A stretch of 64,000 nt of DNA from Nonlabens ulvanivorans (GCF_000755285.1 NZ_BBMK01000002.1:310001-374000); one strand, 5' to 3'; positions 17,809 through 27,805 are shown, numbered from the stretch's first letter. Notes: generated by a model from the sequence alone, not told the origin. A program made the numbers and translations.

Positions 17809-20004
17809 TTAGTAACAGTCGATATGGATTTGTCCTCGGGATTCATAATAGGTGAGTGCTGTGTGATTTTCTTGAATTGAAATTTTTTCTAGAAGGTCAA
17901 TGACGTCGTCTTTCATAGCCATAGAACCACAAATCATGATGTGACAGCCATTATGTAAACGGGCTGCGATTAGTTTGCGTTGATCCCAGATCTCGTGTTG
18001 TACATATTTTTGTTGTGGTGCACGCGAGTAGGTGAGATGCACGCTAGATGATTGAGCACCTACTGTTATTGGAAGGTATGGTTGATATAGCTCAACACTT
18101 TCTTTAAACCGTCCACCCCCCCAGAAAAACTGGAATTGCTGACCGTTGTCTATCAAATTAGGAATCATTCCTAGAAAAGGAGCTATACCAGTTCCATTAG
18201 AGATAAAAATTATAGACTCTGGATTTAAGGGTAAATGAAAATGGGCATTTTCTTCTATATAGGCATGTACGGTATCGCCTAATTGCAGATCACTCAAGTA
18301 TGAAGAACAAATACCGTGGTCATGTTTTTTGATACTGAGTACTATATCATCTTCTATTCTTGCGATAGAATACGCTCTGGGCTTATCGGTTTTGGGAGCT
18401 TTTATATGTATTATATCTCCTGATTGACAAGTTTGATTATGATCATGTCTTAATTTTAATAGAAAGGTTTGATCTAGATTGAGAGCGGTACGTTCTATCA
18501 CTTTAAATTCTGCAAATGTGATGTCTTTCTTTTTAGACTGATAAGATTTATGATGAGCTCCTATAGCGGCATACCATTTTTCTAGCCAGGCATTAAGCTG
18601 CTTTTCTGATTGCTCATTTATCTTTTCTAAAGGAATAAGAGGTGCAAAACTATGATGGTCTTGCAGGCTGGTGTCTACCTTTATGGCAAATCTGCAATAA
18701 TGTTTATAATCCATTGAACCAAAACCTAAAACAGCAAATTGAATAGGATGAGGTTGATGTATGGTAGATAATAGAGATAAAAAGTGTCTAGCATTAGTAG
18801 GTGCGTCACCATCACCATAAGTAGCCGTTAATACTAGTAAATGGGTTGCTTTTTTATAGCTGGTATATTTATTCAAACTGCTTACAAAGACGCTTTTACC
18901 TTGCTGTATTAACTCTTGTGTGATGTGGCGCGCAAAAGCATAGGTTTGACCGCTTTCTGAACCTACTAGAATGATAATCTCACTCTCATCTTTATCGCTT
19001 ACTGTGGTAATTTTATCAGATAAACGGCGTCGTTTTATAAACAGCATTAATCCAGAAAATATAAAGAACAAAATACTGGCACTGGCAACCAGTAAAATTA
19101 ATGACCATAGTATGCTGCCTGTTCCCGTATGTAGGTTAAAGCTCCATCGAGAAAGTAACAAACTAAATGGTTGTTCTATGTCACTAATAATCTCGCCGCT
19201 ATACTGATGGACTAATAAATCGCGTGTTTTTAAATTAAATTCATAATAATCCAGCTCATCTTCAGAAAAGGGAAAGGTAATTTGCCTGACCTCATTTAAT
19301 TTCAATTCTTTGAAGAAGGCAATCTTGCTCAATCCTTGATAATGTACAGGCAGGACTGGTTCTTTACTCCAGTCCAGTTCTGCTTGATGAACTGGTATCA
19401 AATCAAATTTTTCTAATGATAGGTAAACACCTGTACAGGCAATAATGATTAGAGGAATCAAAAGCCATCGACCTAAAATAACATGATAACGCTGGTTGAA
19501 GTCTCGTTCTTTAACCTTGCTGTATAGTTTTAATAAACCGCCCTGACGCTGTATTAATACTAATAAACCTGTTACGGCTATAAAACATAGTAATAACGAG
19601 ATGATACCAACAAAAATGCGACCTAGGCTTTTTAAAAATAGAGAACGATGCAAATTTGTGGTCCATATAAATAATGGATGTCGTTCTTTTACCTTACCTA
19701 ATCGCCGGCCATTAGTAGGGTTCACATAGATTTCCTCACTTATACCATCTTCCGTAATGACTGATGTTATTACTTCATCATTAGAAGTAACTTGTAATGA
19801 GAGTACTTCATCATATTCTTTTTGTAGTGCTATAATAGCCGTTGCAGTAGATACATTTTCTAAATCGACAACTTTATACGATTGAGATTGATCTGCAATG
19901 GGCTCGCAAGCTAGTATGACACCAGTAACTGATGCGATAATTAAAAACAAAGCAGACGTACCTGCAAGAAGCAAGTGACTATATCTCCAAAAAGAATTGG
20001 TCAT
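17809..20004 (-). CDS. PepSY-TM / flavodoxin / FAD-NAD(P)H reductase fusion (iron or haem reductase type)
   Basis: 731 residues. Residues 1-330 form a PepSY-associated membrane part with about four TM helices and His residues suited to haem ligation (e.g. NLHRSLFLKSLGR). Residues ~340-480 are a flavodoxin domain (IIILVGSESGQT, LTATYGDGDAPTNAR). Then a ferredoxin-NADP+-reductase-like module: FAD motif RAYSIARI and NADP motif NGTGIAPFLGM. It should move electrons from NAD(P)H through flavins across the membrane to ferric iron or haem. A C7 run at 18116-18122 adds one Gly to the usual FWGGR. It closes the minus-strand arm of the iron locus. Confidence 0.88.
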   Translation of the reverse strand: MTNSFWRYSHLLLAGTSALFLIIASVTGVILACEPIADQSQSYKVVDLENVSTATAIIALQKEYDEVLSLQVTSNDEVITSVITEDGISEEIYVNPTNGRRLGKVKERHPLFIWTTNLHRSLFLKSLGRIFVGIISLLLCFIAVTGLLVLIQRQGGLLKLYSKVKERDFNQRYHVILGRWLLIPLIIIACTGVYLSLEKFDLIPVHQAELDWSKEPVLPVHYQGLSKIAFFKELKLNEVRQITFPFSEDELDYYEFNLKTRDLLVHQYSGEIISDIEQPFSLLLSRWSFNLHTGTGSILWSLILLVASASILFFIFSGLMLFIKRRRLSDKITTVSDKDESEIIILVGSESGQTYAFARHITQELIQQGKSVFVSSLNKYTSYKKATHLLVLTATYGDGDAPTNARHFLSLLSTIHQPHPIQFAVLGFGSMDYKHYCRFAIKVDTSLQDHHSFAPLIPLEKINEQSEKQLNAWLEKWYAAIGAHHKSYQSKKKDITFAEFKVIERTALNLDQTFLLKLRHDHNQTCQSGDIIHIKAPKTDKPRAYSIARIEDDIVLSIKKHDHGICSSYLSDLQLGDTVHAYIEENAHFHLPLNPESIIFISNGTGIAPFLGMIPNLIDNGQQFQFFWGGGRFKESVELYQPYLPITVGAQSSSVHLTYSRAPQQKYVQHEIWDQRKLIAARLHNGCHIMICGSMAMKDDVIDLLEKISIQENHTALTYYESRGQIHIDCY

Positions 20005-20016
20005 AGGAACTCTAAT

Positions 20017-20505
20017 TTACTGAGGCAATAATCTAACGTAGCGTATGAAACCGCTTCCTTCTTTTTTACCTTTAAGATTCTCGCTGGTTAACTCAAATTG
20101 TAGATCTTTTACATAGTATTCTTGATCTTCTACCGCGGTTTCAAACCTGATAAAATAGCCTTGATCAATTTTATCTTTAGGAATTTGAATAAGATTTATG
20201 ACACGCTCGCCACCGCTTATTGTGGCACCAGAAATAGCGTCTATGTCTGGACGTCGCTTACCATAGAACTTCCACCATTGTGCAATCTCGCTATACCATT
20301 CACTGTCCTTACCTTGTACATATAGAGTCTCTACATATTCTTCTTCAGGATTTAATAAGGAAATGACGATATAAGCACCTTCTCCAGTATAATTTTTGAG
20401 CTGGATCATACACTTATAACTTGCTTTTTCTATGGGATTGATAAAACTAAAAAGCAAAAATGAGCCTAATATAAAGACTGGTAATATTTGAAAAATACGT
20501 TTCAT
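20017..20505 (-). CDS. DUF2271 exported protein
   Basis: 162 residues with an N-terminal signal/TM segment (IFQILPVFILGSFLLFSFI). The body (YTGEGAYIVISLLNPEEEYVETLYVQGKDSEWYSEIAQWW, then DAISGATISGGERV) is the DUF2271 pattern, a periplasmic domain usually encoded beside PepSY reductases in iron/haem loci. It is 12 bp upstream of the reductase gene, consistent with one operon. Confidence 0.85.
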   Translation of the reverse strand: MKRIFQILPVFILGSFLLFSFINPIEKASYKCMIQLKNYTGEGAYIVISLLNPEEEYVETLYVQGKDSEWYSEIAQWWKFYGKRRPDIDAISGATISGGERVINLIQIPKDKIDQGYFIRFETAVEDQEYYVKDLQFELTSENLKGKKEGSGFIRYVRLLPQ

Positions 20506-20533
20506 TATTTCAGATAGTTTAAAGCGGTGTTGT

Positions 20534-21988
20534 TTAATAATTCGTTCTCTTTGCTAGATCATAAGCAGATTCTTCAAAATCTGTTTTTATATGAATATCA
20601 GCGCCTTTTGAAATCAAGTATTTAATGATGGATTCATTTTTTGCGGTCATCGCTGCGAGGTGCAAAGCAGTCAATCCATCGTCATTTTTTAAGTTAAGAT
20701 CTATGTCAAATTCCTCTAGTTGCTTTAATAGATTTAAGCTGCCTTGAGCTACTGCGATATGATATAAGGTATGACCATCTTCTTGAATTGTACTCATAGA
20801 GACACCTAGATGAGTCAATAATTCAAGTTTTGCATTAAAATAATCTGTATTTCTATCGCTGTAGGACTTCAATAAATAATAAGCAAGACTATTTCCCTTA
20901 TGATCTGTAGGACTTAAATCAGCATGTTCATCAATTAAAAATTGAACAGCAGATGGCTCATTTCTATAAACAGCCATCATTAAAGCTGTTTTCCCATCTT
21001 TATTTTTAAGATTTACTTGATTGACATGTTTATAAAGATATTTTACAACCTCTAAATTATTATAGCTCGCTGCATTCATAAAAGGCGTGTTGCCATCAAT
21101 GTCAGCTAGATTTACATCAACATAACGTTCTATAAAATAATCGATGATATCTATATCTTTAGAATTAGTGGCAATAGCATGTAAGGGATTACGGCCTTGA
21201 TCACCTATAATATTCACAGGAATCTCGTGTGATTCTAAAAAGGTATACAGTTCTAAAGTATTTTGATGTCCTCTTGCACCACGACTAGCCATAAGCATAG
21301 CATTTCCTCCATTTTTATTGATCGCTTTATGGTTGACACCTTTTTGTATCAGTAATTTTAAGAAAGGGATATTTCCTTTTTTAACGGCATAATGAAAGAT
21401 GTTATTTCCGTCTTCATCGACACTATGTAAGTCAAGTCCTAGATTTAAAAAATCATTAAGTTCCTTTTCATTTTGTAAGCTCGCGGCAACTAATAATAAC
21501 AAACTAGCGCCATGTTCACTTTGCTCTTTTTTAAGATTTACTCCATGTTTACTGAATAGCTTATAAAGTTCTATATCCTTAACTCCAGTATTTGCGGCAA
21601 AAGCTAAAGGTGTGTAACCATGACTATCTTTTTTAGAAACTGAAGAGCCTTTCACTAATAATTCTTGAACCATAGCAACATTGTTTGCATATGATGCCCA
21701 GTGTAGATAATTGCGACCATCGTGTGTTTTTTTATTAGGTGAATTCCCTTCCATATTCAGCAGGTATTCAATGATGTCATTTTGTGCACCTCTGATTATA
21801 GCATACACAGTAGCGTCAAAAGCATTCTTGTTCAACGCAACAGGACTGTTACCTTCTTTAATCAATTGCTTTACCTCTTCAAGACTTGGGTTGGTATTCC
21901 AGAAGTCGGTAGAGTGAAATATATTCTCTTGTGCGATAGATGACATTCCTATTAAAAATAGGAGTGTAGTGATCCATATATTTTTCAT
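20534..21988 (-). CDS. Secreted ankyrin-repeat protein
   Basis: 484 residues: signal peptide (MKNIWITTLLFLIGMSSIAQ) then about twelve ankyrin repeats with the GxTPLHxAA-type core (DGRNYLHWASYANNVAMVQELL, DGKTALMMAVYRNEPSAVQFLI, DGLTALHLAAMTAKNESIIKYL). Ankyrin arrays bind proteins; the partner is unknown. It lies between DUF6607 (4-bp gap) and DUF2271 (28-bp gap), so it belongs to the haem/iron operon. Periplasmic or extracellular location follows from the signal peptide. Confidence 0.88.
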   Translation of the reverse strand: MKNIWITTLLFLIGMSSIAQENIFHSTDFWNTNPSLEEVKQLIKEGNSPVALNKNAFDATVYAIIRGAQNDIIEYLLNMEGNSPNKKTHDGRNYLHWASYANNVAMVQELLVKGSSVSKKDSHGYTPLAFAANTGVKDIELYKLFSKHGVNLKKEQSEHGASLLLLVAASLQNEKELNDFLNLGLDLHSVDEDGNNIFHYAVKKGNIPFLKLLIQKGVNHKAINKNGGNAMLMASRGARGHQNTLELYTFLESHEIPVNIIGDQGRNPLHAIATNSKDIDIIDYFIERYVDVNLADIDGNTPFMNAASYNNLEVVKYLYKHVNQVNLKNKDGKTALMMAVYRNEPSAVQFLIDEHADLSPTDHKGNSLAYYLLKSYSDRNTDYFNAKLELLTHLGVSMSTIQEDGHTLYHIAVAQGSLNLLKQLEEFDIDLNLKNDDGLTALHLAAMTAKNESIIKYLISKGADIHIKTDFEESAYDLAKRTNY

Positions 21989-21992
21989 GGGA

Positions 21993-22895
21993 TTATTTTT
22001 TTACAAAGGATTCAATGATTGTATCGATTTGGTCTGCCTGGTCCACATTCTCATCAAATAAGAACTTATATAAAGTCTTATTATCTACTTTGTTTTCTAA
22101 TGTTAAGTCACGGTCACGATTATAAACTTGATTCCATTTTGCGCGCACTAATTCCCATTTATCACTATGTTCTTTCCACCAGTTAGCTGCGGCAGCACAA
22201 CGACTGTCATCTACCTTTACATAAGTATTGTATCCTTTTTCTTTGGCAAGAAGAACATCTTCTTTTCCTTCTTCTTTAATAACCTTGCTATTGTCTTGCT
22301 CATGCAACCATCCATAATTTGTAATTTCATGACGATTACCTCTCAACAGCATGTTATAGTCACTACGTGTTGTATATTCTCTGCGGGCTAGTGGAGCAGG
22401 CGTTGTGTTTTCCCAATAGCTTTTTCCATCTACATGAACCCAGGTTGCACTACCTTCATACCGTGGACTATCATCAACCTGATACACTTTTTGAGTCCAT
22501 TGACCTTGAACTTCGTCTTCTGATTTTTCTTCATAGTTCCACTTATTGTCAAAGTCATAGGTATATAATTCTTGATTTTGATATAACCAGTCCTGTCTCC
22601 AGTGCTTAATAATCATAGGTTTTGATGGATTACCGACCTGTAATAAATGCTGAATTTGAATTTTATCCTCATCATCAGTTACTAATTGCGCCCATTCTAG
22701 CGCTTTATCCACTTTAGTAGCAGACGGTTTATAAAGTGAATCACTAGAATAATTAAATGTTTCGGTAAAATTAAAAGTTACTTCATAGCAGCCACACATG
22801 CTTTTAATGGCGTCTATATCCTGTTGCTTTTTGTCTTGTGCGGTGGCCATTATGACCATAAATAGAGCTAGTAAAGAGACAAAAGTTGTTCTCAT
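21993..22895 (-). CDS. DUF6607 family secreted protein
   Basis: 300 residues with signal peptide (MRTTFVSLLALFMVIMATAQ). The body matches DUF6607: SMCGCYEVTFNFTETF, WAQLV, IIKHWRQDWLYQNQELYTYD, WTQKVYQVDDSPRYEGSATWVH, REYTTRSDYNMLLRGNRHEI. The family is regularly adjacent to TonB receptors for haem/iron in flavobacteria; biochemical activity unknown. First gene of the minus-strand arm, divergent from the TonB receptor, with a TAATTTTG element at 22930-22937 (minus). Confidence 0.85.
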   Translation of the reverse strand: MRTTFVSLLALFMVIMATAQDKKQQDIDAIKSMCGCYEVTFNFTETFNYSSDSLYKPSATKVDKALEWAQLVTDDEDKIQIQHLLQVGNPSKPMIIKHWRQDWLYQNQELYTYDFDNKWNYEEKSEDEVQGQWTQKVYQVDDSPRYEGSATWVHVDGKSYWENTTPAPLARREYTTRSDYNMLLRGNRHEITNYGWLHEQDNSKVIKEEGKEDVLLAKEKGYNTYVKVDDSRCAAAANWWKEHSDKWELVRAKWNQVYNRDRDLTLENKVDNKTLYKFLFDENVDQADQIDTIIESFVKK

Positions 22896-22929
22896 CGTGG
22901 TTTTGTTTTAATAGTTAAAAATTCTGCGG

Positions 22930-22979
22930 CAAAATTAATTGTTTTTATTGAATCTAAATAAGAATAATATATATATTTG
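22930..22979. promoter_or_regulatory. Overlapping divergent promoters of the haem/iron locus
   Basis: Plus strand: TTG at 22948-22950, 21 bp, TATATTTG at 22972-22979, driving the TonB receptor. Minus strand: TAATTTTG at 22930-22937, driving the DUF6607 operon. The AT-rich stretch between them would be a natural Fur-binding site, but I cannot define a convincing Fur box by eye. Confidence 0.55.
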
Positions 22980-23010
22980 CGCTTTATTAAGAACCATTCT
23001 AAGTAGTGAT

Positions 23011-25095
23011 ATGTATAAGTTCCTGATTTCCTATTGTTTATGTGTTTTAGCTTTCGCGAAAGCGGACTCACAACAAAAAATAGTGGATACTACTAAGACA
23101 GAAAAACTAGAAGAAATTGTGCTAACTGCCACGCGCACAGAACGTCAATTATCTTCATTACCATTACCGGTCACATTGATCTCTAAAAAGAAAATAACGC
23201 AATCTGGTACAGTACGTCTTAATGAGATTCTTAATGAGCAAACTGGTATTATTACCGTGGCAGACGAAAGCGGCTTTGAAGGTGTTCAAATTCAAGGTAT
23301 TTCATCAGATTATATCTTAATTTTAATTGATGGAGTGCCCTTAGTAGGTCGTAGTGCAGGAAATTTTGATTTGAGTAGACTTACTGTAGGTAATATCAAA
23401 CAAATTGAAGTCGTAAAAGGACCATCCAGTAGTCTATATGGTAGTGAAGCGCTAGGTGGTGTTATCAATATTATTACTGAAAAGCCTAGAAGTCATCAAC
23501 TTAAAGGTGATGTTTCTTATAGAATAGGAAGTTTTGCCCAGCAAGATATCAATCTTAATATCAATAAGAAATTTAATAAATGGCGTGTCGGGTTGTTTGC
23601 AAATCGTTTCTCGAGTAACGGTTATGATTTAACACCAGACACAGATGGTCAGACTGTAAATCCCTTTACAAATTATACACTCAGTTCTCGTGTATTTTAT
23701 GACTTCAGCGATCGTCTGTCGCTTTTCACATCTGCTAGATATTATGATCAATCTCAAGACGCTGACTTTTCATTAGATCATGTGTTATATGAAGGAGATA
23801 GTAAAGAAAAAGAGTGGAATGCACATGCTAGACTGGATCATCAATGGAATGAACGTCTTTCTGCGTCTTATGAGTTTTACTACACAAACTATAAAGCAAA
23901 TGAATTACTTCAAAGCATTATAGATGATGAAATACTTAGTAATAGTGATTTTGACCAGACCTTATTGCGTCCAGAAATAAGAACTAATTATAAGCTTTCT
24001 ACAAATAGTACACTTACCGCTGGTATGGGCTATCAAGTTGAAGCATTAGATAGAACATTTTTTGATCAACTAGTTCAATTTGATTCTCAATATATCTATG
24101 CGCAATATGATGTCAATCTCAATGATAAGTGGAATGTAATAGCTGGTGCACGATATGACAATCATTCTGAATATAGTGACCAGTTCAGTCCTAAACTTGC
24201 TGCTCTATATCAACTAAATGACTTTATAGCTTTAAAGGGATCTGTAGGGTATGGTTTTAAAGCGCCAGATTTTAGACAATTATATTTTGATTTTACAAAC
24301 TCATCTGTAGGGTATACCGTATTAGGATACAATGTCGCAGTTGATAAATTGAATGAATTACAAGAACAAGATCAAATTTTAGATGTTGTAGTACCACTTA
24401 GTGAATTGAATGATCCTCTCGAGGCAGAAAGTAGTATAGGGTATAACCTAGGGGGGGCAACTTACAAGAAAGGTAAATGGAATGCAGAGTTAAACCTATT
24501 CCGTAATGATTTTAAAAATTTAATTGATACTAGAATTATAGCTCGTAAAACTAATGGTCAAAATGTGTTTAGTTATGTCAATTATGACGAAATCTACACC
24601 ACAGGATTTGAACTAAATACAGGCTATAAATGGAATAAAAACATTCGATTAAGTGCCGGATATCAGCTGCTTTATGCATTTGATAAAGCAAAAGAAAAAG
24701 CTGTTAAAGATGGTCGTGTATTTATACGTGATGCACAAACTAATCAGTCCGTAGCGATTGAGAGATCTGAATATTTTGGATTGGTGAATCGCTCACGTCA
24801 TAATGCTAATTTTAAAATCTTTTATGATTTAAAAAAGTATCGATCAAATATCAATCTAAGACTGTTATATAGAAGTAAGTATGGTCAATTTGATACTAAC
24901 GGAAATGGAATTATCGATAGCTATGATAGCAGTTTTATTGATGGATACCTTACTGCAAATGTAGCTGCTACAAAAACTTTTTATAACAAGTTTGATTTAC
25001 AAATAGGTGCAAATAACCTTTTGAACTATACAGATAACAACATTCCTACATTACCAGGGATTCAAGGTTACCTTAAAATTAATTATCAATTCTAA
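23011..25095 (+). CDS. TonB-dependent outer-membrane receptor (haem/iron type)
   Basis: 694 residues from ATG 23011. Signal peptide MYKFLISYCLCVLAFAKADS, which contains the iterated palindrome (23050-23064), then the TonB-box/plug region (EEIVLTATRTERQLSSLPLPVTLISKKKI, VKGPSSSLYGSEALGGVINIITEKP) and a 22-strand-type barrel ending in ...GYLKINYQF. It imports a large ligand with energy from TonB-ExbBD. The following HmuY-like gene suggests haem or porphyrin as ligand. A G7 run at 24451-24457 adds one Gly in NLGGATYKK. ATG 23011 is preferred because it begins the signal peptide and follows the TATATTTG promoter. Confidence 0.93.
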   Translation: MYKFLISYCLCVLAFAKADSQQKIVDTTKTEKLEEIVLTATRTERQLSSLPLPVTLISKKKITQSGTVRLNEILNEQTGIITVADESGFEGVQIQGISSDYILILIDGVPLVGRSAGNFDLSRLTVGNIKQIEVVKGPSSSLYGSEALGGVINIITEKPRSHQLKGDVSYRIGSFAQQDINLNINKKFNKWRVGLFANRFSSNGYDLTPDTDGQTVNPFTNYTLSSRVFYDFSDRLSLFTSARYYDQSQDADFSLDHVLYEGDSKEKEWNAHARLDHQWNERLSASYEFYYTNYKANELLQSIIDDEILSNSDFDQTLLRPEIRTNYKLSTNSTLTAGMGYQVEALDRTFFDQLVQFDSQYIYAQYDVNLNDKWNVIAGARYDNHSEYSDQFSPKLAALYQLNDFIALKGSVGYGFKAPDFRQLYFDFTNSSVGYTVLGYNVAVDKLNELQEQDQILDVVVPLSELNDPLEAESSIGYNLGGATYKKGKWNAELNLFRNDFKNLIDTRIIARKTNGQNVFSYVNYDEIYTTGFELNTGYKWNKNIRLSAGYQLLYAFDKAKEKAVKDGRVFIRDAQTNQSVAIERSEYFGLVNRSRHNANFKIFYDLKKYRSNINLRLLYRSKYGQFDTNGNGIIDSYDSSFIDGYLTANVAATKTFYNKFDLQIGANNLLNYTDNNIPTLPGIQGYLKINYQF
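23050..23064. repeat. Iterated palindrome in TonB receptor signal peptide
   Basis: GCTTTCGCGAAAGCG, one base short of the full 16-mer, encoding AFAKA in the signal peptide. Confidence 0.85.
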
Positions 25096-25125
25096 CAATA
25101 ATCAATAACCATAATTACACCCAAA

Positions 25126-25743
25126 ATGAAAAAAATGAAAACATTACAAACACTAGCCATTGCTTTACTATTTATAGGCTTTACCTCTTGTGATAACGAT
25201 GACGATATGAACTCTACCGCTGCTTTAGAAATTGATACTATATCTAATTTATATGCACCACAAACTGGTGGGCAAGGTCAGCCTATAGGTGGAGAATTTA
25301 CAAAATTTGACTTTAGCACAGGTCTAGAAACTACTAGTGATACAGATTGGGATATTGCTTTTAGAGGTACAACTATTGCCATTAATGGTGGTACAGAAAC
25401 AGGAACTGCAGATGAACCTGCTCGAACTGGTGATGCAGCAGCTACCATTGCTACAGGAACTTTTAATAGTATACAATCGGTAGATGGATTTACTTTTAAT
25501 CAAGATAGCTCTACGTCATTTGCCATTCCAACTGGTAGTGATAACGGCTGGTATAATTATAATTTCATGACTAATATAGTATCGCCTATTCCAGGACAGG
25601 TTATAGTAATAAGAACTAGAGACGGTAGATATGCTAAAATTGAAGTCCTTAGTTATTATGAAAATCAAGATACCACTGCAGAAGGTCGTTACTACACCTT
25701 TAACTATGTCTATAATCCTAATCAAGGAGAGACTAGTTTTTAA
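25126..25743 (+). CDS. HmuY-like haem-binding lipoprotein
   Basis: 205 residues. Lipoprotein signal with lipobox ending FTSC followed by DNDDD (surface-export-type acidic residues). The body fits the HmuY family: FTKFDFSTGLETTSDTDWDIAFRGTTIAINGG, NGWYNYN, IPGQVIVIRTRDGRYAKIEVLSYYE, YYTFNYVYNPN. In Porphyromonas HmuY takes haem from host proteins and passes it to the HmuR receptor; here it follows the receptor by 30 bp. Ligand by analogy only. Confidence 0.85.
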   Translation: MKKMKTLQTLAIALLFIGFTSCDNDDDMNSTAALEIDTISNLYAPQTGGQGQPIGGEFTKFDFSTGLETTSDTDWDIAFRGTTIAINGGTETGTADEPARTGDAAATIATGTFNSIQSVDGFTFNQDSSTSFAIPTGSDNGWYNYNFMTNIVSPIPGQVIVIRTRDGRYAKIEVLSYYENQDTTAEGRYYTFNYVYNPNQGETSF

Positions 25744-25764
25744 GTGACATCAACTCATCTACCT

Positions 25765-25811
25765 AATAGATAAAAGACTTTTAATATATACTTAATAGTC
25801 TTTTATCTATT
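25765..25811 (+). terminator. Strong terminator hairpin after HmuY-like gene
   Basis: Perfect 15-bp stem: AATAGATAAAAGACT (25765-25779) and AGTCTTTTATCTATT (25797-25811), 17-nt loop. Confidence 0.75.
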
Positions 25812-25874
25812 CTTACAAATAAAAATATTAAACCTCAATAGAATAGGATTGAGGTCATAATAAATACTGCAATT

Positions 25875-26326
25875 ATGGCTTGTATAAGTAGTTTTAAGAT
25901 CATTAAAGAACGATTTACAGTTTATCTAGAAGAAAATGGACATCGCAAGACGCCAGAACGTTATGCAATTCTAGAAGAAATATATAATGCCACAGAGCAT
26001 CTGGATGTCGACATGCTTTTTTAAGAATGAAAAATAAAAATTATAGAGTCAGTAGGGCGACATTATATAATACTCTAGACATTTTGTTAGAATCTAAACT
26101 GGTTCGTAAACATCAATTTGATAACAATACAGCTTTCTATGAAAAATCTTTCTTTGATGGTAAACACGACCATATTATAATGACGGACACAGGAGAAGTT
26201 CTAGAATTCTCTGATCCTATGGTGCATGAGATTAAGAAAACTATAGAAGAGGTTTTTAATGTTTCTATTGAAGAACATTCCTTGTATTTTTATGCCACAA
26301 AAAATGCAGATAAAGAAAAGGAATAG
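25875..26326 (+). CDS. fur: Fur-family transcriptional regulator (one frameshift)
   Basis: The N-terminal winged-helix part ([36 protein letters not shown]) stops at 26022; the rest ([26 protein letters not shown]...[19 protein letters not shown]) continues in another frame. Adding one T to the T6 run at 26017-26022 restores [11 protein letters not shown], so this is a one-base deletion. The HDH metal site is kept, but the CxxC pair of classical Fur is absent, as in many Bacteroidota. It lies just downstream of the receptor/HmuY pair and is the obvious candidate regulator of the iron locus. Confidence 0.88.
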
Positions 26327-26364
26327 GTTATTTTAATAGCCTAGAAAAGATCGTTTTTGATCGT

Positions 26365-27801
26365 TTACTTCCCAATACAAAACTGACTAAAAATATTACC
26401 CAATAACTCATCATTAGTAATCTCACCAGTGATGATTCCTAGAGACTCTGCCGTGGCACGTATATCGATGGCTAAAAACTCACTAGAGATGTCATTTTCT
26501 ATTCCTTCTTGAACTTCTAGTAAAGAGCTATAGGCTTGCTGTAAGGCATCATAATGTCTAGCATTGCTCACAATAGTATCATCTTGTGATAGGGCACCAC
26601 TTTTAAAACTACCTACGAGCGCTGTTTTTAATTCGTCCACACCAGCACGAGACTTGGCACTTAATGAAATTAGAATCGTATCGGGTGACTTTGAGTTAAT
26701 TTGTTTAGTAATCTCAGCATGTTCTAGACCAGTGATTTGATCTATTTTATTGATAATTACAACCAGTGGTTTATCTGGGAATTTCTCTCTTAAAATCTGT
26801 ATGCGCATTAAGCAATGCATGATTCTAGGTGCCGTATTAAGCTGTGTGGCATCAAGTAGATATAACACTAGTTTAGACTGTTCCGCTTTGGCATAAGAAC
26901 GTTGAATTCCCATACCTTCAATGGTATCTGTCGTTTCTCTTAATCCTGCAGTATCTATTAATCTAAATCGCACGCCATCGATATTGATTTCATCTTCTAT
27001 AGAGTCACGAGTGGTACCAGCAATGTCACTTACGATAGCCTTTTCTTCATTAAGTAATGCATTAAGTAGAGTAGACTTGCCTACATTAGGCTCGCCTACT
27101 ATCGCAACAGTAATACCTGTTTTAAGAACATTACCTAATGCAAACGAGTCGATTAACTTACGTAAGGTTTGCTGACTTTCTGATAGCAATCTTTTCAAGT
27201 CTTCACGATCTGCAAAGGCGACATCTTCTTCACTAAAGTCTAATTCTAGTTCTATCAAACTGGCAAAGTTGAGCAGTTGACCTCGCAAATCTTTAAGCTC
27301 GTTAGAGAAACCACCACGCATTTGTTGTAACGCAATTTGATGTGCCGTCTCACTTTCACTAGAGATTAGATCTGCAACAGCTTCTGCCTGATTGAGGTCC
27401 ATTTTTGCATTTAAAAACGCTTGTAAAGTGAACTCACCAGCGTTTGCCATGCGGGCACCGTTTTTAAGGCATACCGCAATAATTTCTTGTTGTATATATA
27501 TAGATCCATGGCACGATATTTCAACAACGTGCTCACCTGTGTAGGATCGTGGTGCGTTAAATTTAGTAAGCAGCACTTCATCTACCATGCGATTACCTTC
27601 ATAGATATGACCTAAAGTAACTGTGTTTGCTCCTAGATTATGATATAGCTCTGACGTTGATTTGGAGTCCGCTTTCGCGAAAGCGGGAACAAAAATCTTA
27701 CTTGCTATCTCATGAGATTCAGAACCTGATAATCTTACAACAGCAATAGCTCCAGAACCTGCTGGAGTTGCCAGCGCTACAATGGTATCGTTTTTATACA
27801 T
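26365..27801 (-). CDS. mnmE: tRNA uridine-5-carboxymethylaminomethyl(34) synthesis GTPase
   Basis: 478 residues, normal length. N-terminal tetrahydrofolate-binding domain (DTIVALATPAGSGAIAVVRLSG), inserted G domain with GEPNVGKST, DIAGTTRD and NKID, and the C-terminal CIGK that is required for activity. With MnmG it modifies U34 of tRNAs. The iterated palindrome at 27670-27685 encodes AFAKA in a loop near residue 40. The gene has a leaderless-type promoter at 27806-27813. Confidence 0.97.
   Translation of the reverse strand: MYKNDTIVALATPAGSGAIAVVRLSGSESHEIASKIFVPAFAKADSKSTSELYHNLGANTVTLGHIYEGNRMVDEVLLTKFNAPRSYTGEHVVEISCHGSIYIQQEIIAVCLKNGARMANAGEFTLQAFLNAKMDLNQAEAVADLISSESETAHQIALQQMRGGFSNELKDLRGQLLNFASLIELELDFSEEDVAFADREDLKRLLSESQQTLRKLIDSFALGNVLKTGITVAIVGEPNVGKSTLLNALLNEEKAIVSDIAGTTRDSIEDEINIDGVRFRLIDTAGLRETTDTIEGMGIQRSYAKAEQSKLVLYLLDATQLNTAPRIMHCLMRIQILREKFPDKPLVVIINKIDQITGLEHAEITKQINSKSPDTILISLSAKSRAGVDELKTALVGSFKSGALSQDDTIVSNARHYDALQQAYSSLLEVQEGIENDISSEFLAIDIRATAESLGIITGEITNDELLGNIFSQFCIGK
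27670..27685. repeat. Highly iterated palindrome, in mnmE
   Basis: Perfect CGCTTTCGCGAAAGCG read as AFAKA. Confidence 0.9.
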
Positions 27802-27805
27802 AATA

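Noticed and set aside
25833-25854. Hairpin CCTCAA/TTGAGG upstream of fur as a regulatory RNA
   Set aside because: Only a 6-bp stem with a 10-nt loop; too weak to claim.
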